Positions 26,005-35,944 of a DNA stretch of 64,000 bases are shown here, one piece after another. How positions within the stretch are numbered: position 1 is the first letter of the stretch; each line of letters starts with the position of its first letter. The notes below the pieces were generated by a model, which saw nothing but the letters and a program-made list of their open reading frames with translations, made no database searches and had not been told where the DNA came from. Made by a program: the position numbers and the translations under genes. This stretch comes from Burkholderiales bacterium RIFCSPHIGHO2_01_FULL_63_240 (lineage in GTDB: Bacteria > Pseudomonadota > Gammaproteobacteria > Burkholderiales > Burkholderiaceae_C), in NCBI GenBank assembly GCA_001770725.1, contig MERU01000002.1, forward strand, positions 620,001 to 684,000. The letters are read 5' to 3'.

Positions 26005-27006
26005 TCAGGCCTGGCCGCGTCGGCGAGCCAGGAACAGGCCGCCCAGACCTGCCAGCATCAAGGCCAGGGTTTCAGGCTCGGGCACGGCTGGTGCCAGGCC
26101 TTCGTAGCGGAAGCCTGAACCCGAGGTGAAGCTGTAGCCGTCTGCCAGCTCCAGGCCGATGTGGTCGGAGAACATGGCGTTGACGCCCACATCGCAATTG
26201 GAGAGGTGGAAGCAGCGCGCATTCTGGTGCACGGTGTAGTTCAGCGTCAGGTCCACGCCGGTGGGCACGACCAGGCTCAGCAGCACCTCGCCGGTGTAGC
26301 GGCCGTTGTTGACCTCGCCGTTGCCGTAGACGCCATTGGGGCCGCCCAACGCCCATTCACGGAACAGCTCCTTGCTCTCGCTCTCGGAGGTGGTGAAGTA
26401 CTCGATGGTCTCCACGCCGCACTCGGTCAACTCACCTTCACCAGTGCACGTGGCCTCGGGGTCGTAAGCAGGGTTGGGCGTGCGGTAGCTCAGGCTGGCG
26501 TAGCGCGACGAGTCGGCCTGCAGGAAGTGCGAGATCTGGTTGACCCGCTCGAAAGGCGAGAGCGCCAGGCCGCTGAACTGGCTGTCATAGCTCATGCGGA
26601 AGGTGACGGTGGTCGTGGCGGTGGGGCCGCTGATGCGCACGGTGTCGGTCAGGTCGAGGCGGGCGTAGGACTGGGCGATGCTGGTGGGCCGACCTGCGTT
26701 GCCGGTGGTCGCGGTGGTCTGGGCCTTGAAGGTGCCACTGTAAGGATCAACCCAGGCGTTGACGCTGGCCAAGACCGATCCGGCGGTCGCGCTGCGCAGC
26801 CCGCCCGTGGTCAGCGGCGATGCTTCGTCGCCGGGGTAGACGTACTGGAACGAGCCCGTTTCGATTTCTTCGGCATCCAGGCCCCAGGCGAACGTGACCG
26901 AGCCGCCCGGCGTTTCCACGGTGCCAGCATGGGCCGAGGCCGCCAGCGTGCCCAGGATGGCCGCGAAGCAGACGGATGGGGAAGGATGCAACAGCGAACG
27001 GGACAT
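26005..27006 (-). CDS. PEP-CTERM sorted secreted protein
   Basis: This is a 333-residue exported protein. A signal peptide (MSRSLLHPSPSVCFAAILGT, cleavage near ASAHA) starts at 27006, preceded by AAGGAGAG. The C-terminus carries the exosortase sorting signal: VPEPETLALMLAGLGGLFLA followed by RRRGQA. The body is a beta-rich, Ser/Thr-rich domain with no recognised enzyme motif. It contains cysteines in CTGEGELTEC and CFHLSNC. Such proteins are processed by EpsH-type exosortases and are linked to exopolysaccharide and surface structures. It is convergent with sbtA, 15 bp apart. Confidence 0.88.
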   Translation of the reverse strand: MSRSLLHPSPSVCFAAILGTLAASAHAGTVETPGGSVTFAWGLDAEEIETGSFQYVYPGDEASPLTTGGLRSATAGSVLASVNAWVDPYSGTFKAQTTATTGNAGRPTSIAQSYARLDLTDTVRISGPTATTTVTFRMSYDSQFSGLALSPFERVNQISHFLQADSSRYASLSYRTPNPAYDPEATCTGEGELTECGVETIEYFTTSESESKELFREWALGGPNGVYGNGEVNNGRYTGEVLLSLVVPTGVDLTLNYTVHQNARCFHLSNCDVGVNAMFSDHIGLELADGYSFTSGSGFRYEGLAPAVPEPETLALMLAGLGGLFLARRRGQA

Positions 27007-27049
27007 GGCTCTCTCCTTGGATGAATGATTCGGGGGCGAGCGTACCCGA

Positions 27050-27073
27050 GGACGGCCCGGCAGCCGGCCGTCC
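27050..27073 (-). terminator. Hairpin downstream of parC, weak terminator
   Basis: GGACGGCC and GGCCGTCC form 8-bp arms around an 8-base loop, 35 bp beyond the parC stop. There is no T run, so factor-independent termination is doubtful. Confidence 0.35.
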
Positions 27074-27107
27074 GGGCGGCACAAACACCCAAATCAAGGG
27101 TGATGCA

Positions 27108-29435
27108 TCAGGACAAGGCTTGCAGCCTTTGCACCTTCTGGAAGGCCTCCACCGGCTTGCCCTTGCGGGCGCGTTTGCCGACGTGCGCGGCGTAGGCCGA
27201 GTTGCGCACGTCCTCTTCCTTCGGTTTCGCGCCACGGGTGGTGCCGATCACGCGCACGCCGTTGTGCACCGAGGCCACCGAGGCCAACGGGGCCTTCTTG
27301 GCGTCGACCTCCATCAGCGTCAGCCCCCGGCCGCCGTTGGACTGCAGCTTGAGCTCGTCCAGGCCGAACACCAGCATGCGGCCGTCCGCGCACAGGCAAG
27401 CCACTTGCGTGTGCGCCGGCTGCACCAGCACCGGTGGCAACACCGTGTCACCCTCGTCCAGGGTCAGGAAGGACTTGCCGCCCTTTTGACGCGTGATGAG
27501 GTCCCCCAGCTTGGCCAGCAGGCCGAAACCACCGCTGTTGGCCAGCAGGATGGTCTGCTCGACGTTGCCGGCGAGGTAATGCGCTGGCTGCGTGCCCGAC
27601 TCCAGCTCGATCAGCGTGGTGATGGGCTGGCCATCGCCGCGCGCGCCCGGCAAGGCGCTGACCGGCACGCTGTAGACGCGCCCGTTGCTGCCCAGCACGA
27701 TGAGCGGGTCGACCGTGCGGCACTCGAAGGTGCCATACAGGCCATCGCCCGCCTTGAAGGCGAAGCCCGCGGGGTCGTGGCCGTGGCCGGTGCGCGCGCG
27801 CACCCAGCCCTTTTCGCTGATGACCACCGTCACCGGCTCGTCGATGACCTTGACTTCGGCAACGGCGCGCTTTTCGGCCTGGATCAGGGTGCGGCGCTCG
27901 TCGCCAAACTGCTTGGCATCGGCTTCGATTTCCTTGACCACGGTGCGGCGCAGCACGCCCGGGTTGCCCAGGATCTCCTCGAGCTTCGATTGCTCGGCGC
28001 GCAGCTCGGAGAGCTCCTGCTCGATCTTGATGGCTTCGAGCCGCGCCAGTTGGCGCAGGCGGATGTCGAGGATGTCGTCGGCTTGCCGCTCGGACAGCTT
28101 GAAGGCCTCGATCAGCGCTGGCTTGGGCTCGTCGCTCTCGCGGATGATGCGGATCACCTCGTCGATGTTGAGCAGCACGAGCTGCCGCCCCTCGAGGATG
28201 TGGATGCGGTCTTTCACCTTGCCCAGGCGGTGCTGGGTGCGGCGGGTCACCGTCTCCAGGCGAAAGCCGATCCACTCGGTCAGGATCTGGCGCAGGCCCT
28301 TGAGCATGGGGCGGCCATCGGCGCCGACCATCGTCAGGTTGACCGAGACCGAGGTCTCCAGGCTGGTGTGCGCCAGCAGCGTGGTGATGAGTTCCTGCTG
28401 AGAGATGGTGCGCGTCTTGGGCTCGAAGACCAGGCGCACGGCGGCGTCCTTGCTGGACTCGTCGCGCACGGTGTCGAGCACCGACAGCAGCGCGGCCTTG
28501 AGCTGCGTCTGGTCGGCGGTCAGCGCCTTCTTGCCCGCCTTGACCTTGGGGTTGCTGAGCTCTTCGATCTCTTCGAGCACCTTCTGCGCGCTGGTGCCGT
28601 GCGGCAGCTCGGTGACCACCAGTTGCCACTGGCCGCGCGCCAGGTCTTCAATGACCCAGCGGGCGCGCACCTTCAGGCTGCCCCGGCCACTGCGGTAGGC
28701 GTCCTGGATGTCGGAGGCCGCTGAAATCAGCTGGCCGCCACCCGGGAAATCCGGGCCCGGCACCAGGGCGAACAGCTCCTCGTCGGACAGCTTGTCGTTC
28801 TTGATCAGGGCCACGCTGGCCGCGGCCACCTCGCGCAGGTTGTGGCTGGGGATCTCGGTGGCCAGGCCCACGGCGATGCCGCTGGCGCCGTTGAGCAGCA
28901 CGAAGGGCATGCGCGCCGGCAACTGGCGGGGCTCTTCGGTCGAGCCGTCGTAGTTGGGCACGAAGTCCACCGTGCCCATGTCGATCTCGTCGAGCAGCAG
29001 GCGCGCGATCGGCGACAGGCGGGCCTCGGTGTAGCGCATCGCGGCGGCGCCGTCGCCATCGCGTGAGCCGAAGTTGCCCTGACCGTCGATCAGCGGGTAG
29101 CGCAGGGCGAAGTCCTGCGCCATGCGCACCATGGCGTCATAGGCGGCCGTGTCGCCGTGCGGGTGGTAGCGGCCCAGCACGTCGCCCACCACGCGGGCGC
29201 TCTTGACGGGCTTGGCACCGCTGTTGCCGCTGAAGGCCAGGCCCATGCGCTCCATCGCGTAAAGGATGCGGCGCTGCACGGGCTTCTGGCCGTCGCACAC
29301 GTCGGGCAGGGCCCGGCCCTTGACCACGCTCAGGGCGTATTCGAGGTAGGCGCGCTCGGCGTAATGGGCCAGGGTCAGGGAGTCACCGCCATCGGCGGGC
29401 GGCGGCGGGCTGAAATCGATGGTCTGTTGGGTCAT
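27108..29435 (-). CDS. parC: DNA topoisomerase IV subunit A
   Basis: ParC is the DNA-cleaving subunit of topoisomerase IV, which decatenates chromosomes after replication. The 775-residue protein has the catalytic tyrosine in AMRYTEARL, the breakage-reunion core starting [20 protein letters not shown] and the helix-turn-helix block [21 protein letters not shown] reduced set of C-terminal blades follows ([18 protein letters not shown]). The start at 29435 (MTQQTIDF) is chosen over the frame opening at 29510. No strong ribosome site is seen. Its partner parE lies 6.5 kb upstream on the same strand, with the photolyase operon between them. Confidence 0.95.
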   Translation of the reverse strand: MTQQTIDFSPPPPADGGDSLTLAHYAERAYLEYALSVVKGRALPDVCDGQKPVQRRILYAMERMGLAFSGNSGAKPVKSARVVGDVLGRYHPHGDTAAYDAMVRMAQDFALRYPLIDGQGNFGSRDGDGAAAMRYTEARLSPIARLLLDEIDMGTVDFVPNYDGSTEEPRQLPARMPFVLLNGASGIAVGLATEIPSHNLREVAAASVALIKNDKLSDEELFALVPGPDFPGGGQLISAASDIQDAYRSGRGSLKVRARWVIEDLARGQWQLVVTELPHGTSAQKVLEEIEELSNPKVKAGKKALTADQTQLKAALLSVLDTVRDESSKDAAVRLVFEPKTRTISQQELITTLLAHTSLETSVSVNLTMVGADGRPMLKGLRQILTEWIGFRLETVTRRTQHRLGKVKDRIHILEGRQLVLLNIDEVIRIIRESDEPKPALIEAFKLSERQADDILDIRLRQLARLEAIKIEQELSELRAEQSKLEEILGNPGVLRRTVVKEIEADAKQFGDERRTLIQAEKRAVAEVKVIDEPVTVVISEKGWVRARTGHGHDPAGFAFKAGDGLYGTFECRTVDPLIVLGSNGRVYSVPVSALPGARGDGQPITTLIELESGTQPAHYLAGNVEQTILLANSGGFGLLAKLGDLITRQKGGKSFLTLDEGDTVLPPVLVQPAHTQVACLCADGRMLVFGLDELKLQSNGGRGLTLMEVDAKKAPLASVASVHNGVRVIGTTRGAKPKEEDVRNSAYAAHVGKRARKGKPVEAFQKVQRLQALS

Positions 29436-29618
29436 CGGGTCGGTCGGTGTCGGGGGCGCGAGGGGCAGCCGGGACAGGCTGTGGGCCTTGCGCCGGGAGT
29501 TTAGCGGCAAGGAACGAGCCCCCAGGGCCAGCAGCGCAGCCTGGCCTGACCCCAGGATGACGCCGTTTGCACGCCCTCAACCGGCGTCGAACTGGCGTCG
29601 CCTGCCCATACTCTGCGC

Positions 29619-31235
29619 ATGACCGCCCCCCTTGTCTGGTTCAAGCGCGACCTGCGTGTGCACGACCACGCCGCCGTCCACGCGGCGCTGCAGCGCTCAC
29701 CCGAGCGGCCCTGGCAAGGGGTGTACATCCTGGAGCCCTCGGTGTGGGCCCAACCCGACGCCTCGGCCCGCCAGCTCGGTTTCATCCTGGAGTGCCTGGC
29801 AGACCTGCGCGAACAGGTCCACGCCTGCGGGGGGCGCCTGTGGGTGTTGCGCGGCGAGGCCTGCGAGGCGCTGGAGCGCCTGCACGCCCACGCGCCCTTT
29901 GGCGCGCTGCTGGCCCATGAAGAGACCGGCAACGGCCTGACCTACCAACGGGACCTGGCGGTGGCGTCCTGGTGCCGCTCGCGCCACATCGCCTTCGAAG
30001 AGTGGCCTCAGAACGGCGTCGTCAGGCGCCTGGGCAGCCGAGATGGCTGGCACCTGAACTGGGATGCGTTCATGCAGAGGCCCCGCTGGCCCTCACCGCC
30101 TGAAGGGCCCTGGTCAGCGCACCCCATGCCCGCCTTGCCCACCCTCGAGGCCCTGATGCCCAACGGCGTCGACGCCCCGCGAAGGCAGCGTGGGGGGCGC
30201 CAACGCGCGCTGCAGGTGCTGGAGGACATCCTGCTGGAGCGATGCGGTGGCTACCGCGGGGGCATTTCGTCCCCGCTTTCGGCACCCAGCGCCTGCTCTC
30301 GGCTGTCGCCTCACCTGGCGCAAGGGTGCATCAGCCTGCGTGAAGTGGTTAAGGCCACCCAGCAGCGCCTGGGCGAGATGGCCATCGCGGCCATGGCCGC
30401 ACCGCCACCGGAGCAGGCGCGCATCGCTCGGCAGCAAGCGGGCCTGAAAGCCTTCCTCAGCCGCTTGCACTGGCACTGCCACTTCATCCAGAAGCTCGAG
30501 AGCGAACCCGAAATCGAGTGGCGCAACGTGCACCGCGGCTACGACGGCCTGCGCGAAGGCGAGTTCAGCGCCGAGCGATTCGAGGCGCTGCAAGCGGGGC
30601 GAACGGGCTGGCCCCTGGTGGACGCCTGCGTGGCCATGCTCAAGGAAACCGGCTGGATCAATTTCCGCATGCGCGCCATGCTGGTGTCGGTGGCCAGTTA
30701 CCCCCTGTGGCTGCACTGGCGCCCCGTCGGGGAGTGGCTGGCCCGCCAGTTCGTCGACTACGAGCCGGGCATCCACTGGAGCCAGATGCAGATGCAGGCG
30801 GGCACCACGGGCATCAACACCACGCGGGTCTACAACCCCATCAAGCAAGCCAGGGACCACGACCCGAAGGGCGTGTTCGTGCGCCGCTGGCTGCCCGCCA
30901 TGCGACGCGTGCCCGACACCTGGTTGTTCGAGCCCTGGCGCATGCCGGCTCACCTGCAGGCCCGTTGTGGCGTTCGCGTCGGCGACGACGCCGAGGCAGA
31001 CATCCCGCTGCCGCTGGTGGAGCTCGAGACAGCGTTGCGCGAGGCCAAGGCCAGGTTGCACACGCGCCGGGCCGAACCCGAGGTGCGCGAGGGCAAACAT
31101 GCCGTCGTGCAGCGGCACGGCTCGCGTGCCCACCGCAGCCGCCAGGCACCCGGCACCTCGCCGCCGCCCCGCTCAGGCCGCCGAAGCCGAAACAGCGCCC
31201 CCCCACCCGACGAACAGCTCTGCCTGGGGTTCTGA
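29619..31235 (+). CDS. Deoxyribodipyrimidine photolyase/cryptochrome family protein, class uncertain
   Basis: This is a 538-residue flavoprotein predicted to repair UV lesions with blue light, or to act as a light sensor. The N-terminal antenna domain begins LVWFKRDLRVHDHAAV. The FAD-binding helical domain includes SRLSPHLAQGCISLREVV, RTGWPLVDACVAMLKETGWI and the region NFRMRAMLVS. QMQAGTTGINTTRVYNPIKQ follows. A tail of about 60 residues rich in Arg, Pro and Ser (residues 480-538) is predicted to be disordered. It is the first gene of a tight four-gene operon; the next gene starts on the base after its stop. The lesion type cannot be decided from sequence reading alone. Confidence 0.88.
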   Translation: MTAPLVWFKRDLRVHDHAAVHAALQRSPERPWQGVYILEPSVWAQPDASARQLGFILECLADLREQVHACGGRLWVLRGEACEALERLHAHAPFGALLAHEETGNGLTYQRDLAVASWCRSRHIAFEEWPQNGVVRRLGSRDGWHLNWDAFMQRPRWPSPPEGPWSAHPMPALPTLEALMPNGVDAPRRQRGGRQRALQVLEDILLERCGGYRGGISSPLSAPSACSRLSPHLAQGCISLREVVKATQQRLGEMAIAAMAAPPPEQARIARQQAGLKAFLSRLHWHCHFIQKLESEPEIEWRNVHRGYDGLREGEFSAERFEALQAGRTGWPLVDACVAMLKETGWINFRMRAMLVSVASYPLWLHWRPVGEWLARQFVDYEPGIHWSQMQMQAGTTGINTTRVYNPIKQARDHDPKGVFVRRWLPAMRRVPDTWLFEPWRMPAHLQARCGVRVGDDAEADIPLPLVELETALREAKARLHTRRAEPEVREGKHAVVQRHGSRAHRSRQAPGTSPPPRSGRRSRNSAPPPDEQLCLGF

Positions 31236-31409
31236 ATGCCACGCATGAGAAAAAAATCCGAGCTGCCCACCAAGCTTTGTGCCTGCTGCCAGCGCCCCTT
31301 TGCCTGGCGCAAGAAATGGGCGCGCGACTGGGACGAGGTGCGCTACTGCTCGGACCGTTGCCGGGGACAGGGCACGCGCGCGGCGGCCGGCACACCGGAG
31401 GCTCGATGA
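31236..31409 (+). CDS. DUF2256 small zinc-finger-like protein
   Basis: This 57-residue basic protein has the full DUF2256 signature: [20 protein letters not shown] and then VRYCSDRCR. Five cysteines (CACC, YC, RC) could bind zinc. It begins on the base after the photolyase stop and ends with ATGA shared with the cryptochrome-DASH gene, so all three are translationally coupled. DUF2256 genes are repeatedly found beside cryptochrome/photolyase genes, but their function is unknown. Confidence 0.88.
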   Translation: MPRMRKKSELPTKLCACCQRPFAWRKKWARDWDEVRYCSDRCRGQGTRAAAGTPEAR

Positions 31410-32752
31410 GCCCCGTGATCCATTGGTTTCGGCAGGACCTGCGCCTGAGCGATCACCCGGCGCTTCGGGCCTCGTGTGCCTCCGCGCTTTCGCGGGGGCT
31501 GCCCTGGTTGCCGGTGTTTGTGTGGGACCCCACACAGGCACAGGCCACACGCTGGGTCGATGCGCGCATGGGGCCGCACAGGCGCCTGGCGCTCCATCAA
31601 GCCCTCACCCACCTCGATCGGTCCTTGCGCGCGCACGGGCACCGCTTGCTGGTGCTGCAAGGCGAACCCGCCCAGGCCATCGGACAGATCGTTTCGGACA
31701 CCGGCGCGGCCGAGGTCTGGACCGAGCACCTGCCAGCGCCGCAAGAAGAAGCCGCTGACCGCGCGTTATCAAGCGCCGCCAGTCTCGGCGGCTGGCGATG
31801 GGAGCGCCTGGAGCAAGGCGGCCTGTTCGCCTGGGACGACCTGCCCTTCGATGTGCAGGACACGCCCGATGTCTTCACCTCGTTCCGGCAGGCCATCCAG
31901 CGCGCAGGCTTGCTCGCTCGCGAACCGGTGGCGCCGCCTCCCGTGTGGCCGCCTCCCATGTGGCCGCGCCCGCTTGACGCGTCCGTTTGCGCACTTGGGG
32001 TGGATCGCTGGCCTGAGGCCTTGTCCTTGGCGAGCGAGGTCGTTAACGCGGAGCCCCGGGCGTCCTTTCCGATCACCGAAAGCGAGTGGCACATCGGTGA
32101 GTCCATCGCGCAGGCGCACTGGTCGCGCTACCTGTCCAACGCTCTGCCGCACCGCTACAAATCGACCCGCAACGGGCTGCAAGGCCATGATTTTTCGACC
32201 AAGCTGTCGCCCTGGCTCGCCTGGGGGGCCATGTCGGCTCGCCAGGCGCAGCACGCGCTGCAACGCTGGGAAACCGAACACGGCGCCAGCGAAAGCAGCG
32301 GCTGGATCACCTTCGAGTTGCTATGGCGCGAGCACTTCCGCCTGCTCCACGCCAAGCACGGCCGGCGCCTCTACCAACCCTCGGGGCTCAGCGACCTGCC
32401 CCACCCCACCCACGATGCAGGCGCATTCATGCGCTGGTGCGCCGGCCGCACCGGTCATGCGTTGGTCGATGCCGGCATGAGAGAGCTTGAGTCGACAGGC
32501 TGGCTCTCCAACCGCATGCGACAGATCGTTGCCAGCTACCTCATCCACGACCTGGGCGGCGACTGGCGCGCCGGGGCCGCCTGGTTCGAGTCGCGCTTGA
32601 TCGACTTCGATGTGTTCAGCAACCAGGGCAATTGGGCTTACATCGCCGGGCGCGGCACCGACCCGCGGGGTGGTCGCCGCTTCGACCCCGACAAGCAAGC
32701 CCGCGAACACGACCCCGATGGCCGCTACCGTCGGATGTGGGGCGATTCATGA
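31406..32752 (+). CDS. Cryptochrome DASH-type photolyase
   Basis: This 448-residue protein belongs to the cryptochrome-DASH branch of the photolyase family, whose members repair cyclobutane dimers in single-stranded DNA and bind FAD plus a folate antenna. The antenna domain begins [22 protein letters not shown]-type features include [20 protein letters not shown] followed by [44 protein letters not shown] and [20 protein letters not shown]. It starts within the DUF2256 stop and ends within the start of the next gene, ATGA in both cases. Confidence 0.92.
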   Translation: MSPVIHWFRQDLRLSDHPALRASCASALSRGLPWLPVFVWDPTQAQATRWVDARMGPHRRLALHQALTHLDRSLRAHGHRLLVLQGEPAQAIGQIVSDTGAAEVWTEHLPAPQEEAADRALSSAASLGGWRWERLEQGGLFAWDDLPFDVQDTPDVFTSFRQAIQRAGLLAREPVAPPPVWPPPMWPRPLDASVCALGVDRWPEALSLASEVVNAEPRASFPITESEWHIGESIAQAHWSRYLSNALPHRYKSTRNGLQGHDFSTKLSPWLAWGAMSARQAQHALQRWETEHGASESSGWITFELLWREHFRLLHAKHGRRLYQPSGLSDLPHPTHDAGAFMRWCAGRTGHALVDAGMRELESTGWLSNRMRQIVASYLIHDLGGDWRAGAAWFESRLIDFDVFSNQGNWAYIAGRGTDPRGGRRFDPDKQAREHDPDGRYRRMWGDS

Positions 32753-34287
32753 CCACGCTGCGCCTGATCCTGGGTGATCAACTCAACCCCTCTCACAGCT
32801 GGTTTGAGCAGGTCGACCCGGACGTCGTTCACGTGCTCATGGAGGTCAAGCAGGAAACCTCGTACGTGCTTCACCACGCCCAGAAGGTGCTTGCCATCTT
32901 CGCGGCGATGCGGGCCTTCGCGGCTCACCTGCGCGCCCAGGGCCACCGCGTGCGCCACATCGCCATCGACCACCCCAGCAACCGCCAGGGCATCACGGCC
33001 AACCTCGACGCCCTGATCGACCACCATCAGGCCGACGCCGTGGTCTATCAGCGCCCGGATGAATGGCGCCTGGACGAGGCCTTGAAACGGTGGGCGCAAG
33101 ACCGACGGGCCCAGGGACTGCGCGTGCAGGAGGTCGACACCGAGCACTTCTTCACCCAGCGCGACGAAGCGGCTCGGCTCTTCACAGGCCGCAAGCAATG
33201 GTTGATGGAGCACTTCTATCGGCACATGCGCCGCCAGCATGGCGTGCTGATGACCGCCGACGGCCAGCCCGAGGGTGGCAAGTGGAACTTCGACGCCGAC
33301 AACCGCAAGGCCTGGTCCGGCCAGCCGCCAGAGCCCGCGGACTGGCGTTCTGCGCACGACCACCGCGAACTCTGGCAGGCCATCGTGGACGCCGGCGTCA
33401 CCACGTTCGGCAACCCGAAGGCCGATGGCCTGCCCTGGCCATTGAACGCCGACGAGGCCCGCGCGCACCTGGCGGCCTTCGTCGAACACGCCCTGCCTCA
33501 TTTCGGCGACTTCCAGGACGCCCTGAGCCAGCGCGCCAGCCGGCTCTTTCACTCGCTGCTGTCCTTCGCCCTGAACGTGAAGATGCTGCACCCGCGCGAG
33601 GTCATCGACGCGGCGGAACAAGCTTGGCGTGAAGGCCATGTGCCCCTGGCCGCCGCGGAGGGCTTCATCCGCCAGATCCTGGGCTGGCGCGAATACGTGC
33701 GCGGGGTCTACTGGGCGCACATGCCCGGCTATAACGAGCGCAATCACTTCCGGCACGAGCTGCCCCTTCCGGAGTGGTTCTGGACCGGTCGCACCCGCAT
33801 GGCCTGCCTGTCGCGCGCCATCGGCCAGTCGCTCGAGGACGCCCACGCCCACCACATCCAGCGCCTGATGGTCATCGGCAACTTCTCGCTGATGGTCGGG
33901 CTGGATCCGCAAGCCCTGCACCGCTGGTACCTCGGCGTCTACATCGACGCCTTCGAGTGGGTCGAGCTGCCCAACACCCTGGGCATGAGCCAGTTTGCCG
34001 ACGGCGGTCTGCTGGCCACCAAGCCCTATGTCTCGAGCGCGGTCTACCTGGACCGCATGGGCGACCACTGTCGGCATTGCCCCCACCAGCGCAAGGAGCG
34101 ACTGGGCCCGCAAGCCTGCCCGTTCAACGCCCTCTACTGGGACTTTCACCTGCGCCACGAGGCCTTGCTGCGGCGCAACCCACGCATCGGGATGGTCTAC
34201 CGACAGATCGACCGCATGACGCCACAGGAGCGGCAGGCCATCGCCGAGCAGGCGTCCTGGGTTCGTGCAAACCTCGAACGGCTTTGA
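32749..34287 (+). CDS. Iron-sulfur bacterial photolyase (PhrB/CryB, FeS-BCP family)
   Basis: This 512-residue flavoprotein belongs to the FeS-BCP/CryPro family, which includes the Agrobacterium (6-4) photolyase PhrB and Rhodobacter CryB. The four [4Fe-4S] cysteines are present at positions I calculate as 353, 441, 444 and 457 (MACLSR, DHCRHC, QACPF). Their spacing (88, 3, 13) equals that of PhrB (350, 438, 441, 454). The antenna domain begins LRLILGDQLNPSHSWF. FAD-site blocks ILGWREYVRGVYWAHMPGY and NFSLMVGLDPQALHRWY are conserved. Repair of (6-4) photoproducts is inferred from the family. Its ATG overlaps the DASH gene stop. Confidence 0.94.
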   Translation: MTTLRLILGDQLNPSHSWFEQVDPDVVHVLMEVKQETSYVLHHAQKVLAIFAAMRAFAAHLRAQGHRVRHIAIDHPSNRQGITANLDALIDHHQADAVVYQRPDEWRLDEALKRWAQDRRAQGLRVQEVDTEHFFTQRDEAARLFTGRKQWLMEHFYRHMRRQHGVLMTADGQPEGGKWNFDADNRKAWSGQPPEPADWRSAHDHRELWQAIVDAGVTTFGNPKADGLPWPLNADEARAHLAAFVEHALPHFGDFQDALSQRASRLFHSLLSFALNVKMLHPREVIDAAEQAWREGHVPLAAAEGFIRQILGWREYVRGVYWAHMPGYNERNHFRHELPLPEWFWTGRTRMACLSRAIGQSLEDAHAHHIQRLMVIGNFSLMVGLDPQALHRWYLGVYIDAFEWVELPNTLGMSQFADGGLLATKPYVSSAVYLDRMGDHCRHCPHQRKERLGPQACPFNALYWDFHLRHEALLRRNPRIGMVYRQIDRMTPQERQAIAEQASWVRANLERL

Positions 34288-34371
34288 GCCGAGCCCGCGG
34301 CGCCGAGGAGCCAAGGCAGCGGTGGGGGCCGGGTGGCAGAATCGAGCGACACAAGCTCACACAGGCAACCC

Positions 34372-34995
34372 ATGAGCGGCCCCACCCAGGCGTTCTGGCA
34401 AGAACGTTTCGAGAAGCAAGAGACCCGCTGGGATCGCGGCGGCCCCAGCCCGGGCCTGCTCGCCTGGCTCGACAGCGGCGCGCTCCAGCCCTGCCGCATC
34501 GCGGTGCCGGGGTGCGGTGGGGGCTGGGAAGTCGCCGAGCTCGCCCGGCGCGGCTTCGACGTGGTCGGCCTGGACTACACGGAAGCGGCCGTCTCTCGCA
34601 CCCGGGCCCTGCTTCGCAAGCAGGAGCTGCAGGCCGAGGTGACCCAGGCCGACGTGCTGCAGCACCAACCCGATCGTCCCTTCGACGCCATCTACGAGCA
34701 GACCTGCCTGTGCGCCATCCACCCTGATCACTGGACCAGCTACGCCCAGCAACTGCACCGTTGGCTCAAACCCGATGGCATCCTGTGGGCGATGTTCATG
34801 CAAAAGCCCCGTCCCGAAGCCGTGGAGCAAGGCCTGATCGAAGGCCCGCCCTACCACTGCGACATCAACGCCATGCGCGCGCTGTTTCCATCCACCCTGT
34901 GGTCCTGGCCCAAACCGCCCTACCCGCAGGTCAACCACCCCAGCCTGATGCACGAGCTGGCGGTGCCACTGGTGCGACAGCCCAGGGCCGCCTGA
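34372..34995 (+). CDS. TPMT-like SAM-dependent methyltransferase
   Basis: This 207-residue class I methyltransferase resembles the thiopurine methyltransferase family. The start region WQERFEKQETRWDRGGPSP matches the family's W..R..... W..G pattern. The SAM motif is VPGCGGGWEVAELARRGFDV, and the acidic residue is in VVGLDYTEAAV. It follows the photolyase operon by 84 bp on the same strand, and co-transcription is possible. The ATG at 34372 is preferred to a GTG at 34333. The acceptor is unknown; halide, thiol or metalloid methylation occur in the family. Confidence 0.85.
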   Translation: MSGPTQAFWQERFEKQETRWDRGGPSPGLLAWLDSGALQPCRIAVPGCGGGWEVAELARRGFDVVGLDYTEAAVSRTRALLRKQELQAEVTQADVLQHQPDRPFDAIYEQTCLCAIHPDHWTSYAQQLHRWLKPDGILWAMFMQKPRPEAVEQGLIEGPPYHCDINAMRALFPSTLWSWPKPPYPQVNHPSLMHELAVPLVRQPRAA

Positions 34996-35096
34996 AGCCC
35001 CGCCAACACCCCTTTTTCCGGGCTTTGGCCGCGGCCTGCTTGCCCTACCTTGTCGGGACGTGAACCACTCGCCGCCCGCCACGGTGCTGCAATGCC

Positions 35097-35888
35097 ATGT
35101 CCCGCCTGTCACGACACCTGACTGCTGGCCTGCTGTGCTCCCTGCTGAGCGCGGCTGGCGGCAGCGTCCAAGCCCGCGACCTGGGAAGCCAGGAACCCTT
35201 GCGGATCACCCTCGTGAGCCTGGCTCGCCAAGCGGCGCATCCCGGTTCGGATTCGGCCCTGAAGCTGTCTGTCAGGCGCGCCTGGGCCAGCGACTCCCAG
35301 GCCCAGCTTTGCGCGCTCACGCTCGACGCCTCGGGTGCGCCCGTCCTCGAAGGCGGGCGCTTTCAGATGCGCCGCATCCAGTTCCTGCGCCAGCAGGGCC
35401 AATGGCGCGTGCAGCACAGCGAAACCCGCTGGTTGCCGGCCGGCGGCTCATTGGATGCGATCTGTCCCAAGTCGGGCACATCGGCGAGCCCGCCCACGCA
35501 ACTGGCCAAATCTGGCTCCGGCGACATCAACGTGGCCCTGGCTGAAATGGAGCGCCGCCCGCCCACCGCCGGCCTGCCCGGCTCTTTGAGGGACCTGCGC
35601 GCCGAAGCCACCTGCCCCATCAAACCCGAGGCCCCCACCAACGTGGCTGACTGGAAGCCCGGCCGCATCGAGGCGCAGGGGCGCACCCACCTTTTCGATG
35701 CCCCCGACCGCGCCTGCCCGATGGGCAAACACCTCGTGCAGCACGACAAAGTGCGCATCGGCCCCACACAAGGGAGCTGGGTGCAGGTTCAATACACCCA
35801 CCCGATCACGCAAGTCGTCACGGTCGGCTGGCTCCCCGGCCAAAAAGCGATCGCAGTGGACACGCACCTGGCCAGCCAGGCGCGCTGA
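35097..35888 (+). CDS. Secreted protein of unknown function
   Basis: I do not recognise this 263-residue protein. It has a signal peptide (MSRLSRHLTAGLLCSLLSAA, cleavage likely near VQA). The mature part has four cysteines (in QLCALTLD, DAICPKSG, EATCPIKP, DRACPMGK), which may form two disulfides in the periplasm. The C-terminal 60 residues (RTHLFDAPDRACPMGKHLV, GSWVQVQYTHP, GWLPGQ) read like an SH3-type beta barrel. It lies between the methyltransferase and the convergent parE gene. Confidence 0.7.
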   Translation: MSRLSRHLTAGLLCSLLSAAGGSVQARDLGSQEPLRITLVSLARQAAHPGSDSALKLSVRRAWASDSQAQLCALTLDASGAPVLEGGRFQMRRIQFLRQQGQWRVQHSETRWLPAGGSLDAICPKSGTSASPPTQLAKSGSGDINVALAEMERRPPTAGLPGSLRDLRAEATCPIKPEAPTNVADWKPGRIEAQGRTHLFDAPDRACPMGKHLVQHDKVRIGPTQGSWVQVQYTHPITQVVTVGWLPGQKAIAVDTHLASQAR

Positions 35889-35944
35889 GCACGTCAGCGT
35901 CGAGGAAGCTCATCCGCATCGACGCCCAGCCCGTGCGTCGGTCC

